From Membranipora membranacea (Eukaryota; Bryozoa; Gymnolaemata; Cheilostomatida; Membraniporidae), in NCBI GenBank assembly GCA_914767715.1, contig OU612075.1, forward strand, positions 17,672,001-17,732,000: a stretch of 60,000 nucleotides of DNA. Direction: 5' to 3'. Each line of letters begins with the position of its first letter. Position 1 is the first letter of the stretch. Shown piece by piece: positions 1 to 45,397 of the stretch. A program made the position numbers and the translations under genes. The notes beneath the pieces are model-generated. The model was not told where the DNA came from. It did no database searches and saw only the letters and a list, made by a program, of their open reading frames with translations.

Positions 1-361
1 CTTAGTACCACTGTATCGTCAGTCTTAGTACCACTGTATCGTCTGTCTTAGTACCACTGTAACGTCAGTCTTAGTACCACTGTATCGTCTGTCTTAGTAC
101 CACTGTATCGTCTGTCTTAGTACCACTGTATCGTCTGTCTTAGTACCACTGTATCGTCTGTCTTAGTACCACTGTATCGTCAGTCTTAGTACCACTGTAT
201 CGTCTGTCTTAGTACCACTGTATCGTCTGTCTTAGTACCACTGTATCGTCAGTCTTAGTACCACTGTATCGTCTGTCTTAGTACCACTGTATCGTCTGTC
301 TTAGTACCACTGTATCGTCTGTCTTAGTACCACTGTATCGTCTGTCTTAGTACCACTGTAT
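1..361. repeat. 23-bp minisatellite, about 15.7 copies
   Basis: The unit is cttagtaccactgtatcgtc plus AGT or TGT (23 bp), repeated head to tail from the window edge, so the true array may extend further left. The copies are nearly identical: the main variant is A/T at the 21st base, with one t-to-a change near 61. Such homogeneity suggests recent expansion or ongoing homogenisation. No open frame or gene is associated. Confidence 0.97.
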
Positions 362-1051
362 TGACCACCCATCTTAGAGTCATTGCCCTTACCAGTTTGC
401 CCTAACCTCATCATCTTACACAATAACATGATAACAAAGTTTTTATTACAGGCTTATAGAGTTAATTTTTTATCTAGATGTTCTCCCATCAATCAACCAC
501 AATTCTGTCAAGACATTATGGTTGACTAACCAATATTATGGTACTTCAGATGAGATTTTTATGACATGCTTGCCAATTTCATTAATCTATTTGATAGGAA
601 GGTAGCTACTTGGTGTGTGACATTATTGTTTTTTTGTCAGAAGCCTAGCTTGTCTCATAATATTTACACAACAAGAAAAAAAATTGGAAGATAGTCAAGT
701 TTTGTAGAATCTGAGGAACGCTTACCACTGGGTCATTGCATCTTAGCAAACTTCCATGAGTAATATTGTATTTATATTTTGTAGGCAAAGTACTAAGGAT
801 AATTGCTCTGTCACCTGTCAAAGTCCTCAGACACCTCACCTGTCAAAGTCTCCAGACACAAACCTAACTACCAGATTATAAACAAAACAAACTGCTCACA
901 GAAGAATGTGTTAATTCCTTAATAAGTCTCGGATTACAATTACTACAATAGCCAAACATCTAAGGCTGGATTACTGATTGGATTAGTAGTTGGCTACTTC
1001 TCTAAGTTTGACTATTTTATGGTATTCTGGTTGGACTACTAATAAAACAGA
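362..1051. other. Region upstream of the kinase start; no gene seen
   Basis: This AT-rich stretch lies between the minisatellite and the kinase start codon. It presumably holds the promoter and 5' UTR, but I see no convincing TATA box or initiator. The sequence just before the ATG (aataaaacag, ending at 1050) could be a splice acceptor, so an untranslated upstream exon is possible. The short minus-strand frames here have no recognisable content. Confidence 0.4.
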
Positions 1052-33453
<32,402 letters not shown>

Positions 33454-34357
33454 AATACCATCATCCCAAATAATATACCAAAACATATTTATACTACATT
33501 TATTCTGTTTCATCATATTTCTTGTAACAGCTTTTCCAGCCTTGACATTTGTTGCACAGTTTTTTCTATATTATTCACATATATTTTTTATGAAGGACTT
33601 GAAATCAAAATCGTTTAACCTTTTTTTGTTACATGTCTTCATCAGGTGCCCTAAATGAGCACACTTCACAATATTCAGTGAGGCCCTCAGTGCCATTGCT
33701 TCACAACTAACAGGAAAAATATTTTCTCTATCCTAGCACCATTGCTAGCTTATACCTGGAGACATGATGGTGAAAGTAGAAGTATTTTGTTTGTTAAACA
33801 AATTTCCTGATCTTGTCACGTCACATTTTGACTCAATCTTTATGGACACAAAGAACATTGATTTGCCTCATTCTTCCAAATAGCTTAGTCTTCCAAATAG
33901 CTTAGTCTTCCAATATCATGTTTATTTTTTTAGAGTTTTTACAATGGAATGCTAACCTATAGTCGTTACCTTCATAATCCTTGAGTTTTTTGTCTCAAAT
34001 TCATTTCAATACCTTCTATGTATTACAATTTATCATTGTATTTGATACACAGTTAAAATCTTCGGAAATAGTATTTATAACTCGGCCGCTTCCCTTTTAT
34101 TGAAGTTTTACTGTAATATATGCATAAGTTAAAACATAATTTTATATGTCAGCTATGTAGGTAGAGACAGGGTCGCTAACACACTGTAAAGCACAACCTT
34201 AAAGATCTTTATATTAGAATACACTGTGGTTTGGGTATTTGGTTAACTGTTGTATAAAATGTATATGAGAGAGGAGGTTGTACTAGACAAGGCCTCAAAA
34301 CAGGGCTTGACTCATGGTTTCTAGCTGAAGACCTGTGTGTTGTGCAGTGGTATGCGT

Positions 34358-34803
34358 CAGGGCTCTCAACCACTCAGATTTAGCCTGAGTTACTCAGGTT
34401 TTTGGGTTCAACTCAGGCAACCCTGGGGATTTTAGAATATTAGCTAAAAACTCAGATTTTGCCTCATATTCATCAAAGTGTGGGAATTCCTCTCGTTGTG
34501 GCCTAGTTGTATGATTATAAAGAAACAATTTGATGTTGTGATATATGAAATACATTAACCAGGATGAATTTTACAGTGATCCTATATCAATGATCCCTGC
34601 TAACAACTCTAAAAAACCAGTATCATTCATATGCAGCCTAAGTTGCTCTCTAGGCTTTGGCGGCCTGACCCATTGAGGAGGCTAACAGAGCTCTAAAACT
34701 GTAAGCTGCTTGTGCACAGGGCGTTTCATGCCTTTTGAAATGCCACCTGCAACACGGTATCGGCAAAACTCAGGTTTTTTATCCTGACAGGTTGAGAGCC
34801 CTG
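34358..34803. mobile_element. hAT-like MITE with 8-bp target duplication
   Basis: Termini CAGGGCTCTCAACC and GGTTGAGAGCCCTG are perfect complements, flanked by GTATGCGT (34350-34357) and GTATGCAT (34804-34811), an 8-bp duplication with one change. Length 446 bp. The ends and target size are typical of hAT elements. No coding capacity. It lies downstream of the kinase stop. Confidence 0.9.
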
Positions 34804-35475
34804 GTATGCATATGTGTATCTACTTCCTAACACATTGCGTAGCGATTGAAATCTAATTACACTGTTGACCAAGGCTTTCTACTGAGTCACTAATTACTGA
34901 TTGTTATGCTGGGCTTTATTGGTCCTGATAATTATCTGGACTAGCTAAGATAGCAGACTAGTTAGGGGACTTGAACGAGAGATACGACAGAGCCGGTATA
35001 GAGGCTCACAACCCTCACATGATTTACTGATAGACCTTCTGTACTTGGCTTCCATATATATAATAAAAGGTAATTGTTTATTAACACTCCGCCTTATTTC
35101 TGATGAAATTAAACTTTAACATCGGGCTAAGTTGGACCACCAATACATAGCGTTCGGATAATGTATCACAGTATACCCAATATAGGTCGTGGGTCACAGT
35201 GAAAATACATTTGCAGGTTGCAATGCGGGTGTTTTCTGATTAGTTTGCTAAATAGCTATAGGAACTGGCTGGGGAACTGGCACATCTGCAGCAAATCGGG
35301 ACATTCTCCCCCCATGTCTTTATAGATTTGTAAATACAATAATCAGTCCACACTAAGATGAAGCTTTTGTGAACCTTCATAGCCCTACATGACTGTATTT
35401 TAATGTATTGTGGTGATATTCGTTTTGTATGGTGAAATACAGGTAGCTGTAATGTTATATCTCATTTGATTTCAG

Positions 35476-35556
35476 GAGCACTATTTGATTATCTGAAGAA
35501 GCGCAAACAGTTTATTAGTGACAAATCCACAAGCATGCCTCAATATAAGTTTGCAG
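35476..35556 (+). pseudogene. Broken copy of kinase exon 12
   Basis: An 81-nt copy of the 80-nt exon 13833-13912. The acceptor context (catttgatttcag), the donor (gttag) and most codons are preserved. One inserted base after the CAGTTTAT segment shifts the frame. Flanking intron on both sides is also similar. It lies 2 kb after the kinase stop with no other functional kinase exon nearby, so it is a duplication fossil. Confidence 0.9.
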
Positions 35557-35811
35557 GTTAGTTTTTAGCATGAGTCCTTACTCTGTTTTGAGCAGTGGCT
35601 TTTCTGTTGTGCCTACTCTATACCACTGTATTTGTTTGGAGTTGTGCTGTGCAGGATTGCTAGCAATTCAAAACGATTCATTGGCCACAAATTATATTGA
35701 TATCAACCTTATGGAAATTGGGCGTCAGCATACTTTGATAATGTATGTTTCCAGACCATGAAATGGACTGATAATTGAAGGTCTAATTGTCTACTTTAGG
35801 TTTATATATGG

Positions 35812-35860
35812 GAGGGTCGATTTCTCTTTTAACGTTATCTTAAAAGAGAAATTGACCCTC
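35812..35860. repeat. Short strong hairpin downstream of peroxidase B
   Basis: gagggtcgatttctctttta and its near-complement form a stem of about 20 bp with a loop of about 9 nt. It lies 60-110 bp beyond the peroxidase B stop. It could be a MITE remnant; a transcript-processing role is only a possibility. Confidence 0.6.
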
Positions 35861-35921
35861 TCAAATAAATAAACAGTTGATTGTAGGCTGACAAAGCCAA
35901 GCGAATAACACTGGATTCAAA

Positions 35922-38900
35922 TTAGCCAAACATGTTTTGTGAAATTTTGTCGAAGTCGAGCCATCTTTGAAGGTCAAGCCCCGGTAGATCTTGACAATGG
36001 ACAAATGGTGAGTTCACTAAAAAGCTATCTCTGGGTAGATAATCTGTATCGGGAGTTGTCTCACATATCACTTTCGACAGCTTAATCTGTAACCAAACAA
36101 AAAATAATACTTTCACTGGCAATAAGTTAATTGCTAACCAAAAATGGTGGCATTTTACATATTGACAATTTGTCACGTGTGGCGTGACTGTCGCCAAATA
36201 ACATGTCGGCAAAAAACCAATACCAGAAAATTTAACGACTTCCTCTCGTTACCGGGAGATCCGCTTGTCATTTTTATATTCTGAATCATGATAAAATAAA
36301 TAATTAATGAATCGAATTAAGTAGTTTGTAATTTTCACAGCGCATTTGAAAATTAAAAAATATTTTATATGTCAAGTTAATTTAGTTGAAACAAACATAT
36401 TGAGTTCTCAAAGTATACATTGGAATCAGTATTTATATTCAACCTAAAGAATTATTATGTCCAAGTGACATAATTGACAAACAAAACTTATATATATATA
36501 TAATACCTTAGAGAGTTGATTTATTTGATCAGTCGTGAATGGGTGAGGATAGGTGTCCTGATGCTCAAACCAGAATCTGTCACCTTCTTTCAGTCTCTTA
36601 AACTGGTCGCCCAGCATACATGCGAAAGTGGGTCCAACTTCTGCATCAGGTGCAATATGTCTGTGAAAAATTAAAAAGGGCTGATAATTGCAATGGCTGT
36701 GGTTATGTCAACTTATAAATTACTAAATTAGGTTGAATTGATATGTAAATTACTGCTGAAAATGACAATATAATTTGTGAATATTTGTAGTAGAAAATTA
36801 TCCACAAAACTTTTTTGTGTTTATGATAAACAAACATATATAAAAACCATACCCTCATAACACATTTCCAAAATGTTTTTTCCTTTAATAGAAAAATGGC
36901 TAAATACCATCCCTTACTTCAAATTCATGCATAGGAAAACCCATTGAGGGTGTGGTGGGGACCCTATTTACACTTAATTTGCCTATTATTAATCAGGATA
37001 GGAAGGCTTCACATACATGTGGGGAGAAATTAAACTGAGAAAGCAGAAGCATTTTCTTTTACTCATTGATACAGAGTTGTTTGTCCTCTATCTTTGTTAC
37101 CATTCGACACTGAACTTACCACCAAAAATAAATAAACTTGCCACTAGAAATAATAAAAATTTATTGTTATCAGGTTACATCAATATAGAAGCAGACACAG
37201 AGGAAATCTCACCAACACCTCATTACATTTCACCTTTCACACACTTTCACGGGGAATATGACTGTAGCATAAGTAGATAGTTTAAAATACTGATAGGTAA
37301 GGTAGTCAATAATGAAGGCAAAGTCTTGAGCACCAAGTCCAACGACTCCTTAATATAAGTATTATAACACAATTAATTAAAACTTGGTACTCCCGTCCCT
37401 GCATACATATATAACAACATACATACAACATATATGATCTTACATGTAACTCTACAACAAAGCTGCCAGTCTTGACAAGCTTGTCTATACAGTCTACCTC
37501 ACACCTACTGCAAAGAGGCACGGGGGCATGAAAAATGAGGAGATAAGGGAGAGAAGATCATGTGGGAGGGATCGTGCCATGGGCTCCTGGGATCTGCATT
37601 CCTGCAAGCCTAGTGCGCTTTGAAAGTATCAAACTCCCAAAGCCTATACCAGAGAATTTAATCAACCATTCATATAACACAAATCGATTGCCAAATTATC
37701 CGTATACAAAATAATGACTCTGTTTATTCCTGCAGCATATCTAGAGTAAATTACTGTTAAAAATGACAATATAACTTGTGAATATTTGTAGTACAAAATT
37801 CTAGATTTCACACAAAGTTTTTCCCTCGAAGCTATAAATAATTGTTCAATTGTTAAGCAATGCTGTGTTTTTGTTATGGAGATTTCAGGGGATAAGGCAA
37901 TAAAGCCGGAGTAAGCAAATCACTTCAAAAAAGTAACACATCAACCAGCCAATGTGAAAAGACACCTCATTTCTCTATAAATCAAGTTTACCTTTCAGTT
38001 ACAGCTGCAGGGAACAGGTCAATATCATCAGGATGATCGTAGAGCTGAGAGAAAGCCTGCCTCTGTATCTTTGTGTGGTCAGGCATATATGAGAAGGTCA
38101 CAGGTCTCAGGCCGCACCATCGCCTCCATGCATTGTATGACGGGAGGCCTATAACATTTATAACATAATAAATATTGAAGGTAATTAATTTATCAATTTG
38201 GTTAAGTTTTATTCAGTGGTTATAAATAGTCGTCCGCCTATTTTTGGCTCTGACTGCAACTGGTCCAAGTGCCTTCAGATGAAATTTGCTAGTGAGAGAC
38301 ATAGTTAGCTTGTTGTATACCCAACCCAATTACATTCGTTGTTGCTAACTAAGTGGGAAGTTTGCTGAAACCAGAGCTGCTGTTGCTGAAAAGTAATCAC
38401 TTCAATAATACCAGGGTTTCTAGCTTGTTCAAAGAAACCCTGAAGATTCTTGGACATTATCACTTTGAGAGGATTGCTTAATGATAATAAATGTATACTC
38501 ACAATGATCTCTCCCTCTCTGGCTGTTAATCGCTGGAAGATCCAGAGCCAAGCCAGAGAAAGTCTTCAGATGGAGTTTGTCTCTAGTCTCTATAACAATG
38601 TCAAAAAAATGGGAATGGAGCAAAATTTCTACTTATTAGTAGGAATGCTGAATTCTGTCTCACCTTTAATAAAATGGGATTTAATTGGTAATTCAGAATT
38701 GACTATAAATAGTTTACCTGGTGAGAATTTCTTCACTACTGCTGTTGGCTGCACCATCATTCCCCTGAGGAGATTGTCGTTCTCAAACATTCTGTAGGAT
38801 GTAGGTTGGTTGAACAGCTCATCCCACGAGACAAAGTTTGACGAATTCTGGAACGTGCTACAGTTAGAGAATTTGAGTTTGATTAATATAACCACAAGTG

Positions 38901-41900
38901 AACCTTATATTTAGCTCGTCAAAATGCGATGCTAAGAATTGACGGTGGTCTTTTGGGTATTATAATATGAGTGGTCATACATATATTCGAAAGAGCTGAC
39001 GAAAATTTTGTGACACTGCCGTATGGCAACTTATGGTTCACACACACACCCGCATGGTAGCTGATATTTGAATAGTAAACTAGTTCTACCTGGTTCTAGG
39101 CTGAATTCCAAAGCCAATTTGACTGTGTCCGAATCTGAATGCTGCTGTTGCAAATGCGTTGCTGACTGTAGCATCCGTGCGCGGATTATAGACGGGCTTA
39201 GACCTACGAGTGAGGTCTTGTTGGATATGTAATCCCAACCAGTGCATCTCTGCTTCTCCTAAGAACTTTGGCACATACTCTGAGTAGTTTATCACCTAAA
39301 ACAGATCATCAGCAAGATGTGACGAGGCTATACTAATAGCTGGGTTCCAGTGCCAGTCTTTCTCACAGCTCTATATGTGTCATTGTTCAGATCAGTTACT
39401 TGATTGCTGAATCCACTCACCTGGATCAATGCTCCGATTACTCTCCTTGTTTCCTGATAGACAATCTCGTCAATCTGCGATTCTCTTAGATACCACAGAG
39501 CTTTCTTCACTTGAGGGTAAAATATCTCCGCAATTCGATTGTGTTCCCTGGAGAATGCTACATGAACTGCCGTCAATCCACCCTGTTCATTGGCCCTCTT
39601 GTCACCTGGAACATCAGACACATATTCATTCTTTGCTCAAAATATGAATAGATTTCCCAACCTCCAGCTACTCAAATGATATGACAAGATTACAGAGCAT
39701 ATATTATTGCAGCACAGCTTTTCTTTTACCCAGGGGTTTCTGTTGGTTTGCACTTTTCCATCTTTCAAGTTTGTCATAATAATTCAGTTCAAGGCTTGGT
39801 TCTGGGTTGGGATGAGTTATGGGCATGGGATACGTTCTGGGCTTGGGATGGTTTCTGGACTTGGGAAGAGGAAGGGGTATTCTTACTCACCAGCCATAAA
39901 ACAGCGCTTATCGGGGTCATTAGGAGGAATATCACATGCAGTTCCCGCTTTCTCTATTGGTAGAAGCTTTCGACTCTCTGTCGTGGCGAGCATTCCAAAT
40001 CTGAATTCTCTCTGATTGTTTGCCCTACTCTCCCAGTTACCATATATATTACTGCCATCAATGTAAGAGGTGATATTGTTAATCTGCTCTCGCATCTTGT
40101 TACCTGAAAATAAGATTTCACTGCAGATTCTAAAGGGCTACCCTCAAATTATGACTCACCAAAGATATAATAATAAGAAAAAGTTAAAATTAAATTATTA
40201 AAACTATGGTAATCATGGATTGAAAGCATTCCTATTTGTCAGTTGTGATAAATTGTAGTCAAAACTTGTCTGGCTATACAACCAGCTATTACTAGGTAAG
40301 GTAATAGGTTTCACCATATTATTGTAAAGCTCCATCAGCACTGGTGCAAGCTTCATCAGCAAACGAACATAAAAATCTATTTAAGAGAATGGGTCCTAAA
40401 AATATATACTCATAATCAAAACTCACCACATTGTCCTGGTTTTGCGTGAATAGTTCGGCGCAGTTCCATGCATGACCTTGTGAACTCTGGGTCATTGTCA
40501 GGTATTGGTATCGATATACATTCAGGGTTCAACTGGTCTGCTGGGACTCCACAGCACGGAAACTTAAAACAAATTTATGGAATTTATCATTTTGCTACAA
40601 TCTTGTAGCAGCATTTAATAATTGGTCGAGGCCTGGTGGTTGATAGTGATACACCCGAACATGGGAAGTGGTCAATTACTTCAGGATCACATTCTATGTT
40701 GTTTTTCTGAATTGCTCAAGATAAACGAAAAGTTACCCATGACATTGCCATTGACATTATTCTTCTTATCTTTGGCGCAGAAGAAAACTGATGTGACCTA
40801 ACTAACTTCTAAGGAAAATGATATCATAATTATATCTGTTTCCTCATCTTACACACACATAGCCCTGTTCACACGGCCGTGAGGACAGGGCTAACACACA
40901 CACAGATGAAAAATTTTAACTGTCAAGTGTGAACTGGATATTGATACCAAACTTTACATAATTCAACCTCAAGACAGTTTGCTGGTAACTCAGAATTTGA
41001 AATCAAAATGAGGGAAAATTGCGCCAAATCTTAACTATGCACCACATCAAAATACTTTTTAAAAGTTAAATGTTTTAAAGGCAATCTGGTTTTTATTGGA
41101 TGACTTTTTGATCAGGATTGAAACTTGAAAGCTTATGCTTTTAGTACAGTTAGAACCTTGGCCCAAGAAAGTTTACAAAAGGAAACACTTCAGTGTCTGG
41201 TCAATTTATTCATTAAAGTTTCTGAATTTCTAGCATAGGTGAAGTTTCTGATCATTTAATTCTAAGTTGTTTAGACCAGCCAGTATTTGAGTCTCCGAAC
41301 CTACTAGCGACCTTCAGGTCGTCCTTAACTGACTAGGAGTCAATAAAATCACGCCTTGTCTAATTTATATTATTGGAATGTCAGCATGCTATTCGTTATC
41401 GTTATTTACATATAAATCATTTTAAAATTATCTTCAAAAATCGATCCATTGACAGTAAATCCTACATATTGACAACATGACACTGAGGTGAGATTTTTTT
41501 TCTGATTAATGGTTTTAACATTATTATTAATCTATGGTTTATAACACACTATTAGAACATCTTTCAAATGGCTTCGATTTATGTGCATTATCCAGTGAAT
41601 CACTATGTAGGAAAGATTTTGAAAATGAAGGATTAAAAATGAAATACTTACCGGTGGAGGCATTGGTAAGTGTGACATATCGTGGTCTATGAACTGTCCC
41701 CAAGTCATATGCATGACAGTAAGCTTAGATGCAGACAAATCTTGTTGTTCCAGTAGCTGATGTACAGTTGTTGAAACCTTTCTAGTGCTGGGTAGAGGTC
41801 TGCCCCTCACACCTTTCATTCTTGGGCCATCCCGATTACCTTTAGAAATAAAAATCAGTCTGATATAGACAAAACACAAATGTCTAGTCTACCTGATAGC

Positions 41901-43343
41901 CTCATCTCCAAACAAATTTGAAATTTGACGGGTGACTTGTGTATTTGGCGAAGGTTTGAATTTTTACAATATTGCGATATTTATCTTCTAAAACGAGCAT
42001 AGCTTAGTCAGACGTTCATAACATGAAAACAAATAATATGCATCAGGAAATAATTTGCTACAATAATAGCTAAATTTTCCAAATCTCAGCATGCATGCTA
42101 TGATATTAAAATCACAAAATTTTACATATTATTTTGCTGTATCACAATTTTTAACCAAACAGGCAAACGTTAAGACAGCTTGGCTTTTGTACAGACAGGC
42201 CCTATGTCAGTAAATCTTACTAACCAGCCCCACAGTTTGCTTCAAGTTGTCTTCCCGCTAATCTCAGTGACTGTCCCCATTTAGGATTCTGGATATTGTT
42301 ACACGAGCCATCTATTGTACGGTACCGTGAGGCAGTATCACATCGTTTAGGGTTAGCGATCCAACAAACTTGAGGTGCTGGTCTAAAAAACAAATAAAAA
42401 TAGTGTTAGCCAGCCTTCAAATAGGAGCATCAGAAAGGTGTTTAGCTCTCTTTGCTTCTTATTTTTTATATGTCAAAGCAATAGAAATTTAAGTCCTAAT
42501 TATTGTTTGTGATCAATGCGCCAATGTCACTTCGAAATCCCAGTAACCACTATTTAAAACTCAAGAGTAAGGATATATCCTTACTCTGTGATTAAATCAT
42601 TGAGAGCACCAATTTAAAATGCAATAGTCAACCATTTGTTAAATTTTCAATAAAGTGGCTTGCTTGAGTTTTAAATAGTGGTTTGGTTACTGCATATATT
42701 TTATGCAATGCAATCCGTGCAAGTTATATGTCAAGTGATATTTTTTATATCAAAATTGTAGAATCTTTTGATATGTCTTACTGAGAGAAGGGGTGTACCA
42801 GCCCTAGCTAGATCTTTTTTCAATGAATAACAATAAAAGCAAATACCACAGATGTGTCCCGCTGTCAAAAACTTATTTAAATCTTTTAATTTGAATAAGT
42901 AAGTTTATTACCTAATAATGACAGGCAAATCTAGCTTGTAGGGCTAATAATAAACATACCTAATGTATATTATATAATATATAATATATAATATATGATA
43001 CAGAAAATAATTGAATATTCACACTTTCTTGCATTGCTCGGTTGGTTATTCTGCGGCATTGGGTTGGATTGACGTATGTCCTGTTGTGGTCTGATATGCA
43101 AAGACAAACACTGTTTTAAATCAAAGTTCTTTTTCAAAATTTAAAAAATTGCAAAATGTTTAATAAATAATTACTATGAATTATTTAATTAAAGAAGATT
43201 AAGTAGACTTACCTTTTGGGTGGGTACCAGTTACCTCCATCAGATGGCCCAGCCGACCCTATCTTCTCACAACACCAGCCATTAGCTTCTGTAAGCGCTG
43301 CGAGGACAACTATTGTCTGAACGAGCAATTTTATGGCTGCCAT
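35922..43343 (-). CDS. Secreted animal haem peroxidase B (13 exons, 661 aa)
   Basis: Exons in transcript order: 43213-43343, 43025-43090, 42225-42382, 41652-41839, 40427-40562, 39891-40103, 39421-39605, 39090-39295, 38718-38857, 38503-38589, 37992-38148, 36507-36660, 35922-36086. The sum is 1986 nt. From the fourth exon on, every exon has exactly the length of its peroxidase A counterpart, and the protein is very similar. A signal peptide ([20 protein letters not shown]) is followed by a linker with a cysteine pair (WCCEKIG) absent from A. Haem and catalytic residues are intact: Asp170, His171, Arg301, Glu304, His416; RGRDHC is shared with A. B lacks A's extra linker exons and A's small exon 5; its third exon starts five bases further upstream, at an acceptor inside the old intron, and stays in frame. 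Role as for A: an extracellular peroxidase with unknown substrate. Confidence 0.95.
36801..37744. mobile_element. Insertion of about 0.94 kb in peroxidase B flanked by 60-bp direct repeats
   Basis: The intron between the 37992 and 36507 exons is 1331 bp in B but only about 300 bp in A. The extra DNA is flanked by near-identical copies of a sequence reading aaaaatgacaatataa...tgtgaatatttgtagta (about 36740-36800 and 37745-37808). It contains an 87-codon plus-strand frame (37017-37280) with no family I recognise. The direct repeats suggest a tandem duplication with internal replacement, or a long target duplication. Confidence 0.55.
42543..42695. repeat. Inverted repeat in a peroxidase B intron
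   Basis: gtaaccactatttaaaactcaag and its complement (cttgagttttaaatagtgg...ttac) flank about 100 bp. The equivalent place in peroxidase A (about 22885-22910) has only one arm, so this is a small insertion or a duplication-inversion specific to B. Confidence 0.6.
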
Positions 43344-43397
43344 GATGTTAGACCCTGCTATCAGTCATAACCACTAACTTTTATTCAGAACTCAGTA

Positions 43398-43406
43398 CCT
43401 CTTATA
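43398..43406 (-). promoter_or_regulatory. TATA box of peroxidase B
   Basis: The minus strand reads TATAAGAGG about 55 nt before the start codon, in the same context as the TATAAAAGG of peroxidase A. The upstream sequences of A and B then diverge rapidly, which could give them different expression. Confidence 0.6.
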
Positions 43407-43764
43407 TGGCAATATGTACCCATAAGTTCAATATTTGAATGTACAAGTGTACAATAGTCCCGTAGCCAATTTCATTTATTAGGGACGGGAACATGTTAGG
43501 TACTCATGCTTAATTGACCCCAATGAACTTTGATATGTTGCTAAAAACAAACATTGAATTGCATAAGAACAGCAAAGTACTTAAATATTTATCTTATCTC
43601 CTGAAGTTGTGTGACATTAACTTCGTTGTTTCATTATGGTAATTATATCATAGACGAAAGATCATAGAGAACAGTTGGTCTTTATCTTTGGCATAGCTAA
43701 TAATAATTACTTGAGGTAGTGAAGCAGGTATTCACATTTTCACATATTTCACATTTACATATGA

Positions 43765-44245
43765 TAACAAATTTTGATTAATCTTAAGTTTCAAGTGGTT
43801 GAGCAAAGGGCAAGGGGAAAAACGAGAGCCATGCTGGAGGGTCTCTAAATTAAAAACAGCCAAAAGTACATGAGGCCCTCCCATGTCTCACTCACAAATC
43901 ACTCACTCAGTGATGAAGCTATTTATAGATAATCTGAGTGCGCGATTTGGGAACAAATTTCTCTTATCAACAGACCGACGGGAATAACAAATTATAATTA
44001 ATGTTAAGTCTTAAGTGATTGAGCAAAGGGCAAGGGGAAAATGGAAGGCACTCTGGAGGGTCTCACAATTTAAAACAGCCAAAATCAAAATTTGATCACA
44101 CAGTGAGTGAGCGAGGCCCTAGCATTTCTCGCTCACAAATCACTCACTCAGTGATGAGGCTATATATATATATATATATATATAATATGTATTCTGAGTG
44201 AGTGATATGGGAACTAATTTCTCTTATCGAAAGACCAACGGAGCG
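43765..44245. repeat. Tandem pair of about 230-bp repeats related to a MITE
   Basis: Two head-to-tail copies (about 43765-43985 and 43986-44245) share gagcaaagggcaaggggaaaa, a block around aaacagccaaaa, ctcacaaatcactcactcag and ctcttatc...agaccgacgg. The second contains a TA microsatellite (about 44162-44185). The GAGTGAGTG-rich core is related to the MITE at 6325-6558. The 60-codon frame 44019-44201 lies in this repeat and is not a gene. Confidence 0.75.
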
Positions 44246-45056
44246 ATAGTTTTGAATAATGTGATAATGATTATTTCCTTTAGTAAACCATGGCACATTC
44301 TAATTAAAATACTCCCTGGAACATTTCAGCCAAAATTCTGGGGCACTTCAAACATGACAACCTTTTGCTACAATTCTGCCTTTCTTAATCAACATGACAG
44401 TTTTGCAAAAAAAATCATCTATCACTATTTTCCAGAACAATGTAATTTCAACATTTAACAGATGGGATAGGATATTTTGTTTTTCACTATTCTGGGTTTT
44501 TTTTTTCAAATTGAAACTCTTGTAAAAGTAGCCTCTACCAGAACAGTTGTGATTTTTTTTGGTTTAGGAATTCTGTTAAATGCCAACATGTATGTAGCCT
44601 AGCTACCTACATACGCGATGCATAAAGATCAATATTTTGAAATCCCATCTATGGATTGTGCCTACAGAGGGGTATGCTGCCACGATGGTAGATATTCTCG
44701 AAATGGATCAAAGCAAGTGTGGGTAGTGATGGTTTGAGTTGTGGCAGGTTTTCGGAGTTTGATCTATGATGCTGTAATTTTACTTTTGTTTTGTATTACA
44801 ATGGTCTGGTCAATTCTCTTTTTATTGAGTAAAGCCATTTTACATCAAAAGCGGACATTGCCCATTTCATGGCACCTTGTTTTATTACTGCATCACTACT
44901 TCACACATATGTTAATCATGAATTCATACATCGTACAAGCCAGGAACCATTTTTTGGCCACATTTTTTTGTAACGATTTGGCTTCATTAGCCTTGGTGTA
45001 TAATCTAATTTGATATGTTATTTTTTCTTCGTCCCACTCCTCTCATGTTTTCATGT

Positions 45057-45397
45057 CACTGCTGCCACTCATGCAAATTTGTGCTCATTGAATTCTGTAT
45101 AGCTCTAAAATAATTGAGACTTAAATCTCATAATTGTCACCTAATGGGCCAATAATTTGCACAAACTGATCTTCAAAATCAGGGCATGAAAGCTTATGAC
45201 GTGTACAGTTTGCACTAGTAAAATGGTAACTACCTCACCCTTGTCGGTAGATAATTAATTTCATACCCTAATTTTGACAATCAGTTTTTGCAAATTATTT
45301 GCTCATTAGGTGACAATGCTGAGATTGCAGCATCATTTTATTAGTTTTGAGCTATACAGAATTCTATAAGCACACATTTGGCTGTGTGGCAGCAGTG
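45057..45397. mobile_element. 341-bp relative of the CTGCTGCC MITE
   Basis: Arms of about 150 bp begin CACTGCTGCCAC and end GTGGCAGCAGTG. They carry gaattctgtatagctc and cacctaatg or complements, and enclose a short unique centre. It is a longer member of the family at 27656-27798, and its position relative to kinase exon 14 differs, so it is an independent insertion. Confidence 0.82.

Noticed and set aside
1-361. CRISPR-like array
   Set aside because: The units are contiguous with no unique spacers, in a eukaryotic setting, so it is a minisatellite.
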